Assembly (NCBI RefSeq): GCF_900105725.1 | Contig: NZ_FNLM01000036.1 | Coordinates: forward strand, 558,001-622,000 | Reading direction: 5' to 3' | From: Gordonia westfalica | GTDB taxonomy: Bacteria > Actinomycetota > Actinomycetes > Mycobacteriales > Mycobacteriaceae | DNA: 64,000 nt | Shown here: positions 15,774 through 24,480 of the stretch, in pieces | Position numbering within the stretch: position 1 is the first letter of the stretch | Layout: every line of letters starts with the position of its first letter | Position numbers and translations under genes: made by a program | Notes under the pieces: generated by a model | The model's input: only the letters and a program-made list of their open reading frames with translations | What the model was told of the DNA's origin: nothing | Database searches by the model: none

Positions 15774-16822
15774 CAGTTCCCGCCTCCGGAGTTTTTCTGG
15801 TCGCTCAGGGTGACCACCATGTTCTGCTGCAGCAGCGGACCGCTCGACGCATGGGCGACGGCGCTTCCGGCGTTGCCGGCGAGGATCTCGTGTGCCGCAT
15901 AGCCGATACGCTGCAGCCCCGCGGAGAACAGCGAGTTGCCGGCCAGCGCGCCGCCCGAGGGATTGATCCGCACCGAATCCGGGAGACCCAGAGCGTTGCG
16001 GACGATGATCTCCTGGTGCGAGTACGCCGCGTGGATCTCGGCGACGTCCACCGCGCGGCTGCCGTCGCCGAACGCGGTGTCGCCGGCGAGCTTGGTCGAC
16101 GGCGAGACGGTGAGGTCCCGTGCCCCGAAGTTCGGGGTGTCGATCCGATGGTCCCAGCCGGTGACGAACGCCGGATTGGCCACCAGTTCACGGGCTTTGC
16201 GTTCGCTGGCGATGACGACCGCCGCTGCGGCGTCGGTGTAGGGCGCGATGTCGTGGCGGCGCAGGGGATTCGCGACGTAGTCGCTCGCCAGCAGGTCGTC
16301 GACGGAACCGCCGGACGTACGGGCGCCGATGGCGGCCATGTCGGCCTCGGTCCAGGTCCCGGCGTCGATGCCGGCCCGCGCCTGGAGAGCGGCGAGCGAC
16401 CGGGCGTCGGGACGCAGCGGTGCGACCGTGTACGGGTCGGTCTGCAGTGCGAGGGTCTGGTCGGTGTTGCCTGCGGAGGCCTTGCCGAAGCCGTAGGCGA
16501 GCGCCAGGTCGACCTCGCCGGTGGCGATCTTCACCCAGGCCTCATAGAGCGCCCAGGCGCCGTCCATCTCGACGTGGGACTCGTTGATCGGCGGCATCGC
16601 GCCGATCGAGTCGATCGCCGAGATGAACGAGAAGGCCCGTCCGGCAAGATAATCCGACGATCCGCTGCACCAGAACTCGATGTCGGTGCGGGCGATGCCG
16701 AGTTCGGCGTAGAGCTTGTCGAAGCACGGGATGAGCATCTCGACGCCATTGGTGGTGCCGTGGGTGCCGACGACGTTGGGGCTGTGGGCGAACCCGATGA
16801 TCGCGATCGGTGGCAGTGTCAT
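15773..16822 (-). CDS. ltp4: thiolase-like lipid-transfer protein, Ltp4 type
   Basis: A 349-residue thiolase-fold protein paired with ltp3. It shows 'IAIIGFAHSPNVVGTHGTTN', 'DIEFWCSGSSDYLAGRAFSF' and a C-terminal 'INPSGGALAGNSLFSAGLQR', the thiolase GG-x-L-x-G-N loop without the usual His. It is probably the second subunit of an Ltp3-Ltp4-DUF35 complex working on side-chain or ring intermediates. ATG 16822 starts 16 bp after the DUF35 gene. Confidence 0.85.
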   Translation of the reverse strand: MTLPPIAIIGFAHSPNVVGTHGTTNGVEMLIPCFDKLYAELGIARTDIEFWCSGSSDYLAGRAFSFISAIDSIGAMPPINESHVEMDGAWALYEAWVKIATGEVDLALAYGFGKASAGNTDQTLALQTDPYTVAPLRPDARSLAALQARAGIDAGTWTEADMAAIGARTSGGSVDDLLASDYVANPLRRHDIAPYTDAAAAVVIASERKARELVANPAFVTGWDHRIDTPNFGARDLTVSPSTKLAGDTAFGDGSRAVDVAEIHAAYSHQEIIVRNALGLPDSVRINPSGGALAGNSLFSAGLQRIGYAAHEILAGNAGSAVAHASSGPLLQQNMVVTLSDQKNSGGGN

Positions 16823-16838
16823 CAGAGGTGGTCCTTCG

Positions 16839-17870
16839 TCACAGGTGGGCTCGGTAGGTCTCGTACTCGGCATCGGGTTCGCCGGTGGGTGCGAAGTGGC
16901 TGATGTTGCCGATCGAGTGTTCCCACTCGTCCTCGGGCAGCCAGACGGCCTTGACGCGCATGCCCATTCGGACATCGGCGGCCTCGCAGTCGAGGATCAG
17001 GTGCAGGAAGGGGATGTCCGCACCGTCGAGCAACACATATGCGGCGACGTAGGGCGGCTTGATCCGCTGTCCCTGGAACGGCACGTTGACGATGCAGAAC
17101 GTCGTCACGATGCCGGTGTGCGCGAGTTCGACGCGCTCGACGGCCCGTGACCCGTCGGCGGGACTCACCCCGCGGGGCGGGAAGTAGACGCGGCCGGCAT
17201 CGACTCCCGAACCGATCCGGGTTCCGATCAGCTTGCCCGCCTTGAGGCCCTCGAGGTAGACGGACTCCTCCTCGTTGGCGGAGTGCGTGATCTCGGTCGT
17301 GACGGGTGTAGGGATGACGACGAGCCCGTCCTCGGCGCCTTTGGGGGCGTCGGCGGTGTTCTCCGGCGCGGCCTGGGGGCTCTCGCCGGGTGCGAAGTAC
17401 GCGATGTCGTCGATCCGGCCGATCCGGGCGGCGGAGAAGACCGCGTGCACCCGCTGGCCGGTCGAGATGTCCGACGCGGAGTCCACCGAAACCGCGTGCA
17501 GCAGTGCGGTGTCCGCGCCGTCGAGTTTGATCAGGGCCCACGCGAAGGGCTTGTCGAGCGGCTGTCCGGGGACGGGATCGTCGTGCCATGTCCAGCTGGT
17601 GACGGTGCCGACGCTCGAGACCTCCACGATCTCCGTCGACTGCTTGCCGGTGACGGGATCGAACTCGACGGGCGGCACGGAGACCTTGCCGTCGCTGCCC
17701 TTCGACCCGACGATGCGGCCGTCGCGCAGTGCGAGCGCGAACTGGCTCAGCACCGGACCCAGCGACCGTGTGTAGTCGAAGGAGTTGATCAGGGGAGCGG
17801 TCAGGATCGGGGACTTCGGCTCGGGCACCTCGGCAGTGGGACTGCCGGCGGCCGGAGACGTTACGCTCAT
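16839..17870 (-). CDS. tandem DUF35/OB-fold protein, thiolase partner (Rv3521-like)
   Basis: A 343-residue protein with two similar halves. Each has a 'LRDGRIVGSK' or 'LKAGKLIGTR' segment, a 'VPPVEFDPVTG' or 'FPPRGVSP' segment, an OB-fold core ('GTVTSWTW', 'PFAWALIKLDGADTALLHAV'; 'GIVTTFCIV', 'PYVAAYVLLDGADIPFLHLI') and a 'QRVHAVF' or 'MRVKAVW' end. Single DUF35 proteins usually hold a CxxC...CxxC zinc ribbon before the OB fold, but both ribbons here lack those cysteines. In sterol clusters DUF35 chains bind thiolase-like aldolases, so it likely partners Ltp3/Ltp4. A KstR box lies at 17885, 14 bp before ATG 17870. Confidence 0.8.
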   Translation of the reverse strand: MSVTSPAAGSPTAEVPEPKSPILTAPLINSFDYTRSLGPVLSQFALALRDGRIVGSKGSDGKVSVPPVEFDPVTGKQSTEIVEVSSVGTVTSWTWHDDPVPGQPLDKPFAWALIKLDGADTALLHAVSVDSASDISTGQRVHAVFSAARIGRIDDIAYFAPGESPQAAPENTADAPKGAEDGLVVIPTPVTTEITHSANEEESVYLEGLKAGKLIGTRIGSGVDAGRVYFPPRGVSPADGSRAVERVELAHTGIVTTFCIVNVPFQGQRIKPPYVAAYVLLDGADIPFLHLILDCEAADVRMGMRVKAVWLPEDEWEHSIGNISHFAPTGEPDAEYETYRAHL

Positions 17871-17884
17871 GCTCACATCTCGAG

Positions 17885-17898
17885 TAGAACACGTTCTA
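17885..17898. promoter_or_regulatory. KstR operator, divergent promoter
   Basis: TAGAACACGTTCTA is an exact, nearly symmetric match. It serves the DUF35-ltp4-ltp3 operon to the left and the LLM gene to the right. Confidence 0.85.
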
Positions 17899-17962
17899 GT
17901 ATTGGAAACAAGACGCATGTCAGGCCGTGGGAATCTCCGTGGCCCGGCGAGAGGGGAGTGCG

Positions 17963-19000
17963 ATGAAGCTCGGTCTGCAACTCGGATATTGGGGTGCCGA
18001 TCCGATCCCGAACGCGCCGGAGTTGATCGCGGTGGCCGAGGAATGCGGGTTCGACGCGGTGTTCACCGCGGAGTCCTGGGGGTCCGACGCGTATACGCCG
18101 CTCGCGTGGTGGGGTGCGGCGACCTCGCGCATCCGATTGGGTACCGCGGTGGCCCAGTTGTCGGCGCGGCCGCCGACGTCGCTGGCGATGCACGCGCTCA
18201 CCCTCGATCACCTGTCGAGCGGCCGGCACATCGTCGGACTCGGTGTCTCCGGTCCGCAGGTGGTGGAGGGGTGGTACGGCGAACCGTTCGCAAAACCGTT
18301 GGCGCGCACCCGCGAATACGTTCAGGTGGTGCGTGACGTACTCGCCCGCGCCGACAAGGTCACGAACGACGGGCCGCACTATCCGCTGCCGTATCCGGCC
18401 GATGGACCCGGCGCCACCGGACTCGGCAAACCGCTCAAGCCGATCACGCATCCGCTGCGCGCCGACCTCCCGATCTGGCTGGGTGCCGAGGGGCCGAAGA
18501 ACGTCGCGCAGACCGCCGAGATCGCCGACGGCTGGCTCGCCATCTTCTTCAGCCTCGGACTCGCCGACCAGTACAACTCCTGGCTCGACGAGGGATTCGC
18601 CCGGCCGGGTGCTCGTCGAAGTCGTGAGGACTTCGAGGTCGCCGCCACCGTGCAGGTCGTCATCACCGACGACGTGGCGTCGGCGATCGAACGGTACCGG
18701 CCGTCGACCGCGCTGTACGTCGGCGGGATGGGCGCCAAGGAGAAGAACTTTCACGCCGAGCTCTACAAGCGGATGGGATACGGCGACGCGGTCGACGAGA
18801 TCGTCGGCCTGTTCCTGAGCGGCAAGAAGGCCGAGGCGATGGCCGCTGTGCCCGACGAGATGGTCCGCGAGACGATGCTCGTGGGTACCGCCGACGAGGT
18901 CCGCGCGCAGATCAAGGAGTGGGAGGCCGCGGGCGTCACCATGCTGATGGTCACCGCACGCGACACCGACACGATCCGGCAGCTGGCGGCGCTGGTGTAG
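17963..19000 (+). CDS. LLM-class F420-dependent oxidoreductase (Rv3520c-like)
   Basis: A 345-residue luciferase-like TIM-barrel oxidoreductase. It has 'MKLGLQLGYWGADPIPNAPE', 'FDAVFTAESWGSDAYTPLAW', 'IRLGTAVAQLSARPPTSLAM', 'LSSGRHIVGLGVSGPQVVEG', 'PIWLGAEGPKNVAQTAEIAD' and a C-terminal 'GTADEVRAQIKEWEAAGVTM'. The family uses F420 (or FMN) for hydride transfer; the substrate is unknown. ATG 17963 has GAGAGGGG upstream. It is divergent from the DUF35-ltp operon and shares its KstR box, as Rv3520c/Rv3521 do. Confidence 0.88.
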   Translation: MKLGLQLGYWGADPIPNAPELIAVAEECGFDAVFTAESWGSDAYTPLAWWGAATSRIRLGTAVAQLSARPPTSLAMHALTLDHLSSGRHIVGLGVSGPQVVEGWYGEPFAKPLARTREYVQVVRDVLARADKVTNDGPHYPLPYPADGPGATGLGKPLKPITHPLRADLPIWLGAEGPKNVAQTAEIADGWLAIFFSLGLADQYNSWLDEGFARPGARRSREDFEVAATVQVVITDDVASAIERYRPSTALYVGGMGAKEKNFHAELYKRMGYGDAVDEIVGLFLSGKKAEAMAAVPDEMVRETMLVGTADEVRAQIKEWEAAGVTMLMVTARDTDTIRQLAALV

Positions 19001-19010
19001 CGACTCGGGG

Positions 19011-20006
19011 TCAGAGGCTGTCCATGATCTCCGCGAGCGTCTCGTCGGCGAGCGGAAACGGTTGGTAGATGGCCACATCCGTGGCGATGTCGTGCGACCG
19101 TGCCCGGATCGTCGCGGCGACATCCCGGGGGCTGCCGTGGGCGGCGATGAGTTCGAGCAGATCGTCGTCGACGAGCCCGACCATCTCGGCCCAGCGGCCC
19201 TGCTTGGACAACAGGTTCAGCTCGGTCTGGAGGTCGCCGTAACCGTGCATCTCGAGCACCGGTCGATAGGCGGGTGTCGAACCGTAGAACGAGAGCAGGC
19301 GCCGGGCCGCGTCGACGGAGGTGTCGAACTCCTCCTCGGTGCGGCCGGTGGCCACGATGATCTCCGGGACCACCGAGAAGTCCGCACGGGTGCGCCCGGA
19401 CGCGGCGAGTCCGGCGTCGACGCGCGGCAGGATCGATTCGCGAACGAATCTGTCGGTGGTGAACGGCATCACCAGCAGGCCGTCGGCATGTTCGGCGACC
19501 GCGCGGGTGAGGCGCGGCCCCAACGCGCCGACGAAGATGGGCGGCACCCCGTGCGGGTTGGGTCCCGGGTTGAACATCGGCGTCATGAGTCGATGGCGGT
19601 AGAACTCGCCGTCGAAGTCCAGGCGGGTGCCGTTCTGCCAGCAGTCGAAGATCGCGCGCAAAGCGGAGACGAACTCGACCATCCGGTCGACCGGACGCTC
19701 GAACGGAACCCCGAACCGCTTCTCGATCTGCGGGCGGATCTGGGTGCCCAGGCCGAGGGTGAACCGGCCGCCGCTGAGTAGTTGCAGATCGTTGGCCTGG
19801 TGGGCGAGCGTGATCGGATTGCGCGGAAACGCGATGGCGACGTTGGTCATCAGCGCGACGTCGGCGACGCCGGCCGCGCCGAACAGCGGACTGAAGACGT
19901 CGTGCGGACCGTCGAAGGTGAAGACCCCGTCGAGCCCGACGTCTCGCAGTGCGTGGGTGCGTTCGGCCGCCTGCTGCGGGCCGAAGAGCGCGGTGTGGAT
20001 TCTCAC
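19011..20006 (-). CDS. LLM-class F420-dependent oxidoreductase (TIGR03617-like)
   Basis: A 331-residue luciferase-like oxidoreductase: 'VGLDGVFTFDGPHDVFSPLF', 'VALMTNVAIAFPRNPITLAH', 'LSGGRFTLGLGTQIRPQIEK', 'PPIFVGALGPRLTRAVAEHA'. GTG 20006 ('RIHTALFGPQQ') is taken as the start. The open frame continues upstream for 140 residues but only as the shadow of echA19. The gap to echA19 is 16 bp in the same direction, so the two are likely an operon. It is convergent with the LLM gene at 17963. The exact reaction is not known. Confidence 0.82.
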   Translation of the reverse strand: MRIHTALFGPQQAAERTHALRDVGLDGVFTFDGPHDVFSPLFGAAGVADVALMTNVAIAFPRNPITLAHQANDLQLLSGGRFTLGLGTQIRPQIEKRFGVPFERPVDRMVEFVSALRAIFDCWQNGTRLDFDGEFYRHRLMTPMFNPGPNPHGVPPIFVGALGPRLTRAVAEHADGLLVMPFTTDRFVRESILPRVDAGLAASGRTRADFSVVPEIIVATGRTEEEFDTSVDAARRLLSFYGSTPAYRPVLEMHGYGDLQTELNLLSKQGRWAEMVGLVDDDLLELIAAHGSPRDVAATIRARSHDIATDVAIYQPFPLADETLAEIMDSL

Positions 20007-20022
20007 CGGTGGTGGGTGGCCC

Positions 20023-20844
20023 TCACTCGCCGGTGAACTCCGGGGTGCGCTTCTCGGCGAACGCGCGGGGGCCGACCTTGGCGTCCTTCGACTTGAAGAC
20101 CGCGACGCCGATCTCGGCGTCGAGCTCGAAGGCATCGAGTTCGTGCAGGCCCTCGGTGTCGCGGATGGTCTTGAGGATGCCCTGGACGGCGAGCGGGCCG
20201 TTGGCGGCGATCTTCTCGGCGAGTTCGAGCGCCTTGTCGAGGGCTTTGCCGTCGTCGACGACGTGCCCGATGAGGCCGTACTCGAGGGCTTCGCGCGCGG
20301 TGACGTGACGGCCGGTGAGCAGGATGTCGCAGGCGACGGTGTACGGGATCTGGCGAACGAGTCGCACGGCGCTGCCGCCCATCGGGTACAGGCCCCAACG
20401 TGCTTCGGAGACACCGAACTTCGCGCTCTCACCGGCGATGCGGATGTCGGTGCCCTGCAGGATCTCGGTGCCGCCGGCGATGGCCGGGCCCTCGACCGCG
20501 GCGATGAGCGGTTTGGTGAGACGACGCCCCTTCAGCAGGGCCGGCAACGAGGCGGGGTTCCAGGCGCCGGAGTCGACGGTGTCGCCGGGGGCCTTCTTGT
20601 TCATGCTCTTCAGGTCGGCGCCCGCGCAGAAGTAGCCGCCCGCGCCGGTGAGGATCGCGACCCGGATGTCGGGATCGGAGTCGACCTGGTCCCAGGCCTC
20701 GGTCATGATCCGCATCATCTCGGTGGACAGCGCGTTACGCGCCTCCGGACGGTTCATCGTGACGATGAGGATGTGCCCGCGCTTCTCGACGAGGCACTCG
20801 GGAGCCCTGTCGGTGACGGACTCGGTGGGGGTGGCTGTGGTCAT
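20023..20844 (-). CDS. echA19: enoyl-CoA hydratase EchA19
   Basis: A 273-residue crotonase-fold hydratase that adds water to steroid side-chain enoyl-CoA esters. Visible features are '[20 protein letters not shown]', the oxyanion-hole segments '[15 protein letters not shown]' and '[20 protein letters not shown]', and the catalytic region '[20 protein letters not shown]' with the glutamate of SEA. It is divergent from fadD19 (start 20906) across a KstR-like box, as Rv3516/Rv3515c are in M. tuberculosis. Confidence 0.92.
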   Translation of the reverse strand: MTTATPTESVTDRAPECLVEKRGHILIVTMNRPEARNALSTEMMRIMTEAWDQVDSDPDIRVAILTGAGGYFCAGADLKSMNKKAPGDTVDSGAWNPASLPALLKGRRLTKPLIAAVEGPAIAGGTEILQGTDIRIAGESAKFGVSEARWGLYPMGGSAVRLVRQIPYTVACDILLTGRHVTAREALEYGLIGHVVDDGKALDKALELAEKIAANGPLAVQGILKTIRDTEGLHELDAFELDAEIGVAVFKSKDAKVGPRAFAEKRTPEFTGE

Positions 20845-20881
20845 CGCTGTCTCCCGGTCATATTCCGCACTTGCCCAGAAC

Positions 20882-20895
20882 GGTAACACGTTCTA
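20882..20895. promoter_or_regulatory. KstR-type operator, echA19/fadD19
   Basis: GGTAACACGTTCTA fits the core AACnnGTTnnA but has G at the first consensus T. It ends 10 bp before the fadD19 start. Confidence 0.6.
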
Positions 20896-20905
20896 ATTTT
20901 GAGCC

Positions 20906-22531
20906 ATGGCCTATACGATCGCCGACCTCATCGAGCATGCCGTCGACCTTGTTCCCGAGCGCGTCGCCCTGGAATCCGGCGACCGCTCCCGGACCTATGC
21001 CGAACTCGAGGCGCGGTCCAATGCCCTCGCCCACAAGCTCCGCGAGCTGGGTGTGCAGCCCGGCGATCGGGTGGGCCTGTACAGCAGAAACACCATCGAG
21101 TCGGTCGAGTCGATGATCGCCATCTTCAAGGCCCGGGCGGTCATGGTGAACGTCAACTACCGTTACGTCGAGGCCGAGCTCGAACACATCTTCACCGACT
21201 CCGGGCTGAAGGTGCTGATCCATGAGCGCCGCTTCGCGGGACGAGTGTGCAACACGTTACCGAAATCGCCCGCGATCGAGTACCGCATCGCCATCGAGGA
21301 CGGCTCGTCGGAAGACCTGTGCTGTGAGGGTCACGGCGACGCGATCCGGTTCGAGGACGCGATCGCCGGATCGTCGGCGGAACGCGATTTCGAGGACCGC
21401 TCGAACGACGACCTGTACATGCTCTACACCGGCGGCACGACCGGGAAACCCAAGGGCGTCGTCTGGCGCCAAGAGGATGTGTGGCGGGTCCTCGGTGGCG
21501 GAATCGACTGGTACACCAGCGAACCCGTGCCCGACGAGTGGCACCTGGCGAAGACCGGTGCCGAGGGCGGCCAGCTCGTGCGGTACCCGATCCCGCCGTT
21601 CATCCACGGCGGCTCCCAGTGGGCCATCTTCCAGTCGCTGTTCGCCGGCGGAAAAGCGGTGGTGTACCCCGAATTCAGCGGCTCGTCGGCCTGGGAGATC
21701 GTCGAACGGCACAAGGTCAACGTCGTGTTCATCACCGGAGATGCCATGGGGCGCCCCATGGTCGAGGCGCTGGGGCAGGGCAAGGAGTACGACCTGTCGA
21801 GCGTCCTCTCCATCGCCTCGTCGGCCTGCCTCTTCTCGCCGAGCGTGAAAGAGCAGTTCCTGGAACGATTCCCGAACGCGGTGATTGTCGATGCGATCGG
21901 CTCGTCGGAAACCGGCTTCGGCGGTCTGGGCATCGTCGCGAAGGGCACGCCGCACACCGGTGGCCCGCGCGTGAACGCCGACAGCGAGACCCACGTTCTC
22001 CGCGAGGACGGTACGCCGGTGGAGCCGGGCAGCGGCGAGGTCGGGGTGTTGGCGCGGTCCGGGCATGTGCCGCTGCGCTATCACAACGATCCGGAGAAGT
22101 CGGCGAAGACGTTCAAGGTCTTCGACGGCGTGCGCTATTCGCTGCCCGGCGACAACGCGGTACTCGAGGCAGACGGCAGCATCACCATGCTCGGCCGCGG
22201 CTCGGTGTCGATCAACACCGGCGGCGAGAAGGTCTTCCCCGAAGAGGTCGAGGGTGCGCTCAAGGCACATCCCGACGTCTTCGACACCGTCGTGGTGGGC
22301 GTCGCCGACGACCGCTGGGGTCAGCGGGTCGCCGCGGTGATCGCGGGCCGCGACGGAGCACGCCCCACCCTGGAGAGCCTCAACGACGTGGTGCGCAAGG
22401 AACTGGCGGGCTACAAGTGCCCGCGCAGCGTCTGGTTCGTCGACGAGATCAAGCGGTCGCCCGCAGGTAAACCCGACTATCGCTGGGGGGCGGCGGTCAC
22501 CGCCGAACGACCCGCCGACGAGGCGCTGTAG
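20906..22531 (+). CDS. fadD19: steroid-CoA ligase FadD19
   Basis: A 541-residue ANL ligase that makes CoA esters of long sterol side chains. Motifs are the P-loop 'YTGGTTGKPKGVVWRQEDVW' (about residue 172), 'AIGSSETGFGGLG', 'GDNAVLEADG' and 'GRGSVSINTGGEKVFPEEVE'. The terminal Lys loop 'SPAGKPDYRWG' completes the set. ATG 20906 starts right after the KstR-like box. Length and divergent pairing with echA19 match Rv3515c (548 aa). The NMO-family gene follows after 21 bp and is probably co-transcribed. Confidence 0.92.
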   Translation: MAYTIADLIEHAVDLVPERVALESGDRSRTYAELEARSNALAHKLRELGVQPGDRVGLYSRNTIESVESMIAIFKARAVMVNVNYRYVEAELEHIFTDSGLKVLIHERRFAGRVCNTLPKSPAIEYRIAIEDGSSEDLCCEGHGDAIRFEDAIAGSSAERDFEDRSNDDLYMLYTGGTTGKPKGVVWRQEDVWRVLGGGIDWYTSEPVPDEWHLAKTGAEGGQLVRYPIPPFIHGGSQWAIFQSLFAGGKAVVYPEFSGSSAWEIVERHKVNVVFITGDAMGRPMVEALGQGKEYDLSSVLSIASSACLFSPSVKEQFLERFPNAVIVDAIGSSETGFGGLGIVAKGTPHTGGPRVNADSETHVLREDGTPVEPGSGEVGVLARSGHVPLRYHNDPEKSAKTFKVFDGVRYSLPGDNAVLEADGSITMLGRGSVSINTGGEKVFPEEVEGALKAHPDVFDTVVVGVADDRWGQRVAAVIAGRDGARPTLESLNDVVRKELAGYKCPRSVWFVDEIKRSPAGKPDYRWGAAVTAERPADEAL

Positions 22532-22552
22532 CGCCGGAAACGAGAAGAGCAG

Positions 22553-23692
22553 ATGCGTACCGAACTGGCCGACAAGTTCGGCATCGAATACCCGATCTTC
22601 GGTTTCACCCCCAGTCAGGACGTCGCGGCGGCGATCAGCCGAGCCGGTGGACTCGGCGTGCTCGGCTGCGTGCGTTTCAACGAGGCCGAGGAGCTCGACG
22701 AGGTCCTCGAGTGGATGCACGAGAACACCGACGGCAAGCCGTTCGGCGTCGACATCGTGATGCCGGCCAAGATCCCCACCGAGGGTTCCAAGGTCGACCT
22801 GGATTCGATGATCCCGCCGGAGCATCGGGCGTTCGTCGAGCGCACCCTCGATGATCTCGGTGTTCCGCCATTGCCCGGTGAGGACCGCGTCAACGCGGGC
22901 GTCCTGGGCTGGCTGCATTCGGTGGCGCGTTCACACGTCGACGTCGCGATGGAGCACCGTCGTAAGTACGGGCAGATCAAGCTGATCGCGAATGCACTCG
23001 GTTCGCCGCCGGCGGATGTCATCCAGACCTCCCACGACAACGGCGTGCTGGTCGCGGCGCTGGCCGGCGCGAAAGATCATGCGCTGCACCACGTCGAGGC
23101 CGGCGTCGACATCGTCATCGCCCAGGGCTACGAGGGAGGCGGCCACACCGGCGAGGTCACCTCGATGATCCTGTGGCCCGAACTCGTCGACGCGGTCGGC
23201 GACACCGCACCTGTGCTCGCCGCCGGCGGCGTCGGAAGTGGGCGTCAGATCGCCGCCGCCATCGCGCTCGGTGCGCAGGGCGTGTGGATGGGCACGTACT
23301 GGCTGACCGCCGCCGAGTACAAACTCGGCGTACCCGAGGGCTCGGACCAGCCGTCGACCGTGCAGCAGGCGCTACTCAAGGCGACGTCGCGGGACACGGT
23401 GCGTCGTCGTATCTACTCCGGCAAGCCGGCGCGGCTGCTGAAGACCGCCTGGACCGATGCCTGGGACGCCGAGAACGCTCCCGACCCGCTGCCGATGCCA
23501 CTGCAGAACCTGCTGGTCGCCGAGGCGCACGCACGGATCTCGGCGGCCGACAATCCCGACGTCGTCGCGATGCCTGCCGGCCAGATCGTCGGACGTTGCA
23601 ACGCGATCACCCCGGTCGCCGACCTCATCGCCGACCTCGTCAGCGAGTACGAGGAAGCAGTCGGCCGGATGAACAAGACACTCCACGGCTGA
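22553..23692 (+). CDS. nitronate monooxygenase-family FMN oxidoreductase
   Basis: A 379-residue FMN-binding TIM-barrel protein of the NMO/FabK family. It shows 'FGIEYPIFGFTPSQDVAAAI', 'SRAGGLGVLGCVRFN', 'DIVIAQGYEGGGHTGEVTSM', 'PVLAAGGVGSGRQIAAAIAL' and 'GAQGVWMGTYWL'. The G-x-E-G-G-G-H-T loop is the substrate and flavin contact. Related proteins in sterol clusters (the Rv3553/IpdC type) reduce ring-derived CoA esters. This copy is linked to fadD19 instead, so its substrate is open. Confidence 0.8.
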   Translation: MRTELADKFGIEYPIFGFTPSQDVAAAISRAGGLGVLGCVRFNEAEELDEVLEWMHENTDGKPFGVDIVMPAKIPTEGSKVDLDSMIPPEHRAFVERTLDDLGVPPLPGEDRVNAGVLGWLHSVARSHVDVAMEHRRKYGQIKLIANALGSPPADVIQTSHDNGVLVAALAGAKDHALHHVEAGVDIVIAQGYEGGGHTGEVTSMILWPELVDAVGDTAPVLAAGGVGSGRQIAAAIALGAQGVWMGTYWLTAAEYKLGVPEGSDQPSTVQQALLKATSRDTVRRRIYSGKPARLLKTAWTDAWDAENAPDPLPMPLQNLLVAEAHARISAADNPDVVAMPAGQIVGRCNAITPVADLIADLVSEYEEAVGRMNKTLHG

Positions 23693-23699
23693 CCCGCCC

Positions 23700-23773
23700 C
23701 ACAAACCCACCCTTTTTCGACAAACCCAGCACCCGGTCGGGTGGTGATTCTGCCGAAAAGGGGTGAGTTTGCG
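23700..23773. repeat. imperfect palindromic repeat, copy 1
   Basis: Begins CACAAACCCACCCTTTTTCG and ends with the near complement CCGAAAAGGGGTGAGTTTGCG shifted by one base; the middle is CACCC/GGGTG. A similar element sits at 24407-24480, and the pair brackets the two small membrane genes. Confidence 0.6.
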
Positions 23774-23797
23774 TGGACTAGCGCGAACCCGTCGGCC

Positions 23798-24040
23798 CTA
23801 GTTCAGAAAGAAGACGCCTGCTACAGCAAAGCCCACGACGAAGACCAGGGTGCCGGTCGCGATGCCGGTGCTCACTTGTCGCGTGCGTCCGTGGGCGACG
23901 GTTCCGACCGCGCCGATGACGAGGAGCAGGACGACGAACACGAGACCGAGGCCCCACAACAGTGCGTAAGCGAGAATCGAAACGGCCAGTGCCGCAGTCG
24001 CCGCGAACGGGGTTGCCGGACCGAAAAAGCGTTTGTCCAT
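23798..24040 (-). CDS. small membrane protein
   Basis: 80 residues with two to three hydrophobic spans ('FAATAALAVSILAYALLWGL', 'GLVFVVLLLVIGAVG', 'GTLVFVVGFAVAGVFFL'). No family recognised. The start ATG 24040 follows the neighbouring membrane gene's stop by 4 bp in the same direction, so they likely form a two-gene unit bracketed by palindromic repeats. Confidence 0.6.
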   Translation of the reverse strand: MDKRFFGPATPFAATAALAVSILAYALLWGLGLVFVVLLLVIGAVGTVAHGRTRQVSTGIATGTLVFVVGFAVAGVFFLN

Positions 24041-24044
24041 TTCG

Positions 24045-24265
24045 CTAGGCTCCTAACGGAATCAGGACGATGCCGCTGACGCATGCGGCGGCCGCGACGA
24101 CTCGTCCCCACGGCCAGGTGCGTGGAGAGACCAAGAGCCCGCCCCGGTGACGAGGACCGCGGTGACGAGCACCAGGAACACGACCAACCCATTCGCGTCG
24201 AACAGGGACGGCACGCCGACGATCAAACCTACGAGGGCAACCACCGCGAAACGTCTGACCGGCAT
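24045..24265 (-). CDS. small membrane protein, frameshifted
   Basis: The first part (from ATG 24265) reads 'MPVRRFAVVALVGLIVGVPS' and 'FLVLVTAVLVTGA'; the second part, in another frame, reads 'GLLVSPRTWPWGRVVAAAAC' and 'VSGIVLIPLGA' to the stop at 24045. A single extra base in the C run at 24138-24140 joins them into a protein of about 73 residues with three hydrophobic spans. No family recognised. The indel type is the same as in the first SDR and glnR. Confidence 0.5.
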
Positions 24266-24406
24266 ACGCGCGCTGTCCTGGACCGCCGTCGGATTCCACT
24301 GAAGGAGCGCGCGATTGTTCGGACATCGTCCCTCCCCTGAGCCTCCTGCTGACGCTCACACGGTAACGCCGGAGGACCGTGGCGCCGAACCGGTGTCCAC
24401 ATGCCC

Positions 24407-24480
24407 CGCAAACCCACCCCTTTTCCGTAAATCCGCCCCGTGAGCGAGGGGCGTGTTTACGGAAAAGGGGTGGGTTTGCG
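24407..24480. repeat. near-perfect palindromic repeat, copy 2
   Basis: Two 33-bp arms (24407-24439 and 24448-24480) match at 31 positions around an 8-base loop. The outer end is CGCAAACCCACCCCTTTTCC. It touches the fadD17 stop codon (24481), so it may also terminate that operon. Confidence 0.75.

Noticed and set aside
20007..20432. N-terminal extension of the second LLM oxidoreductase
   Set aside because: It lies antiparallel-free but out of frame inside echA19, with Ser/Arg-rich low-complexity sequence; the family starts at RIHTALFG.
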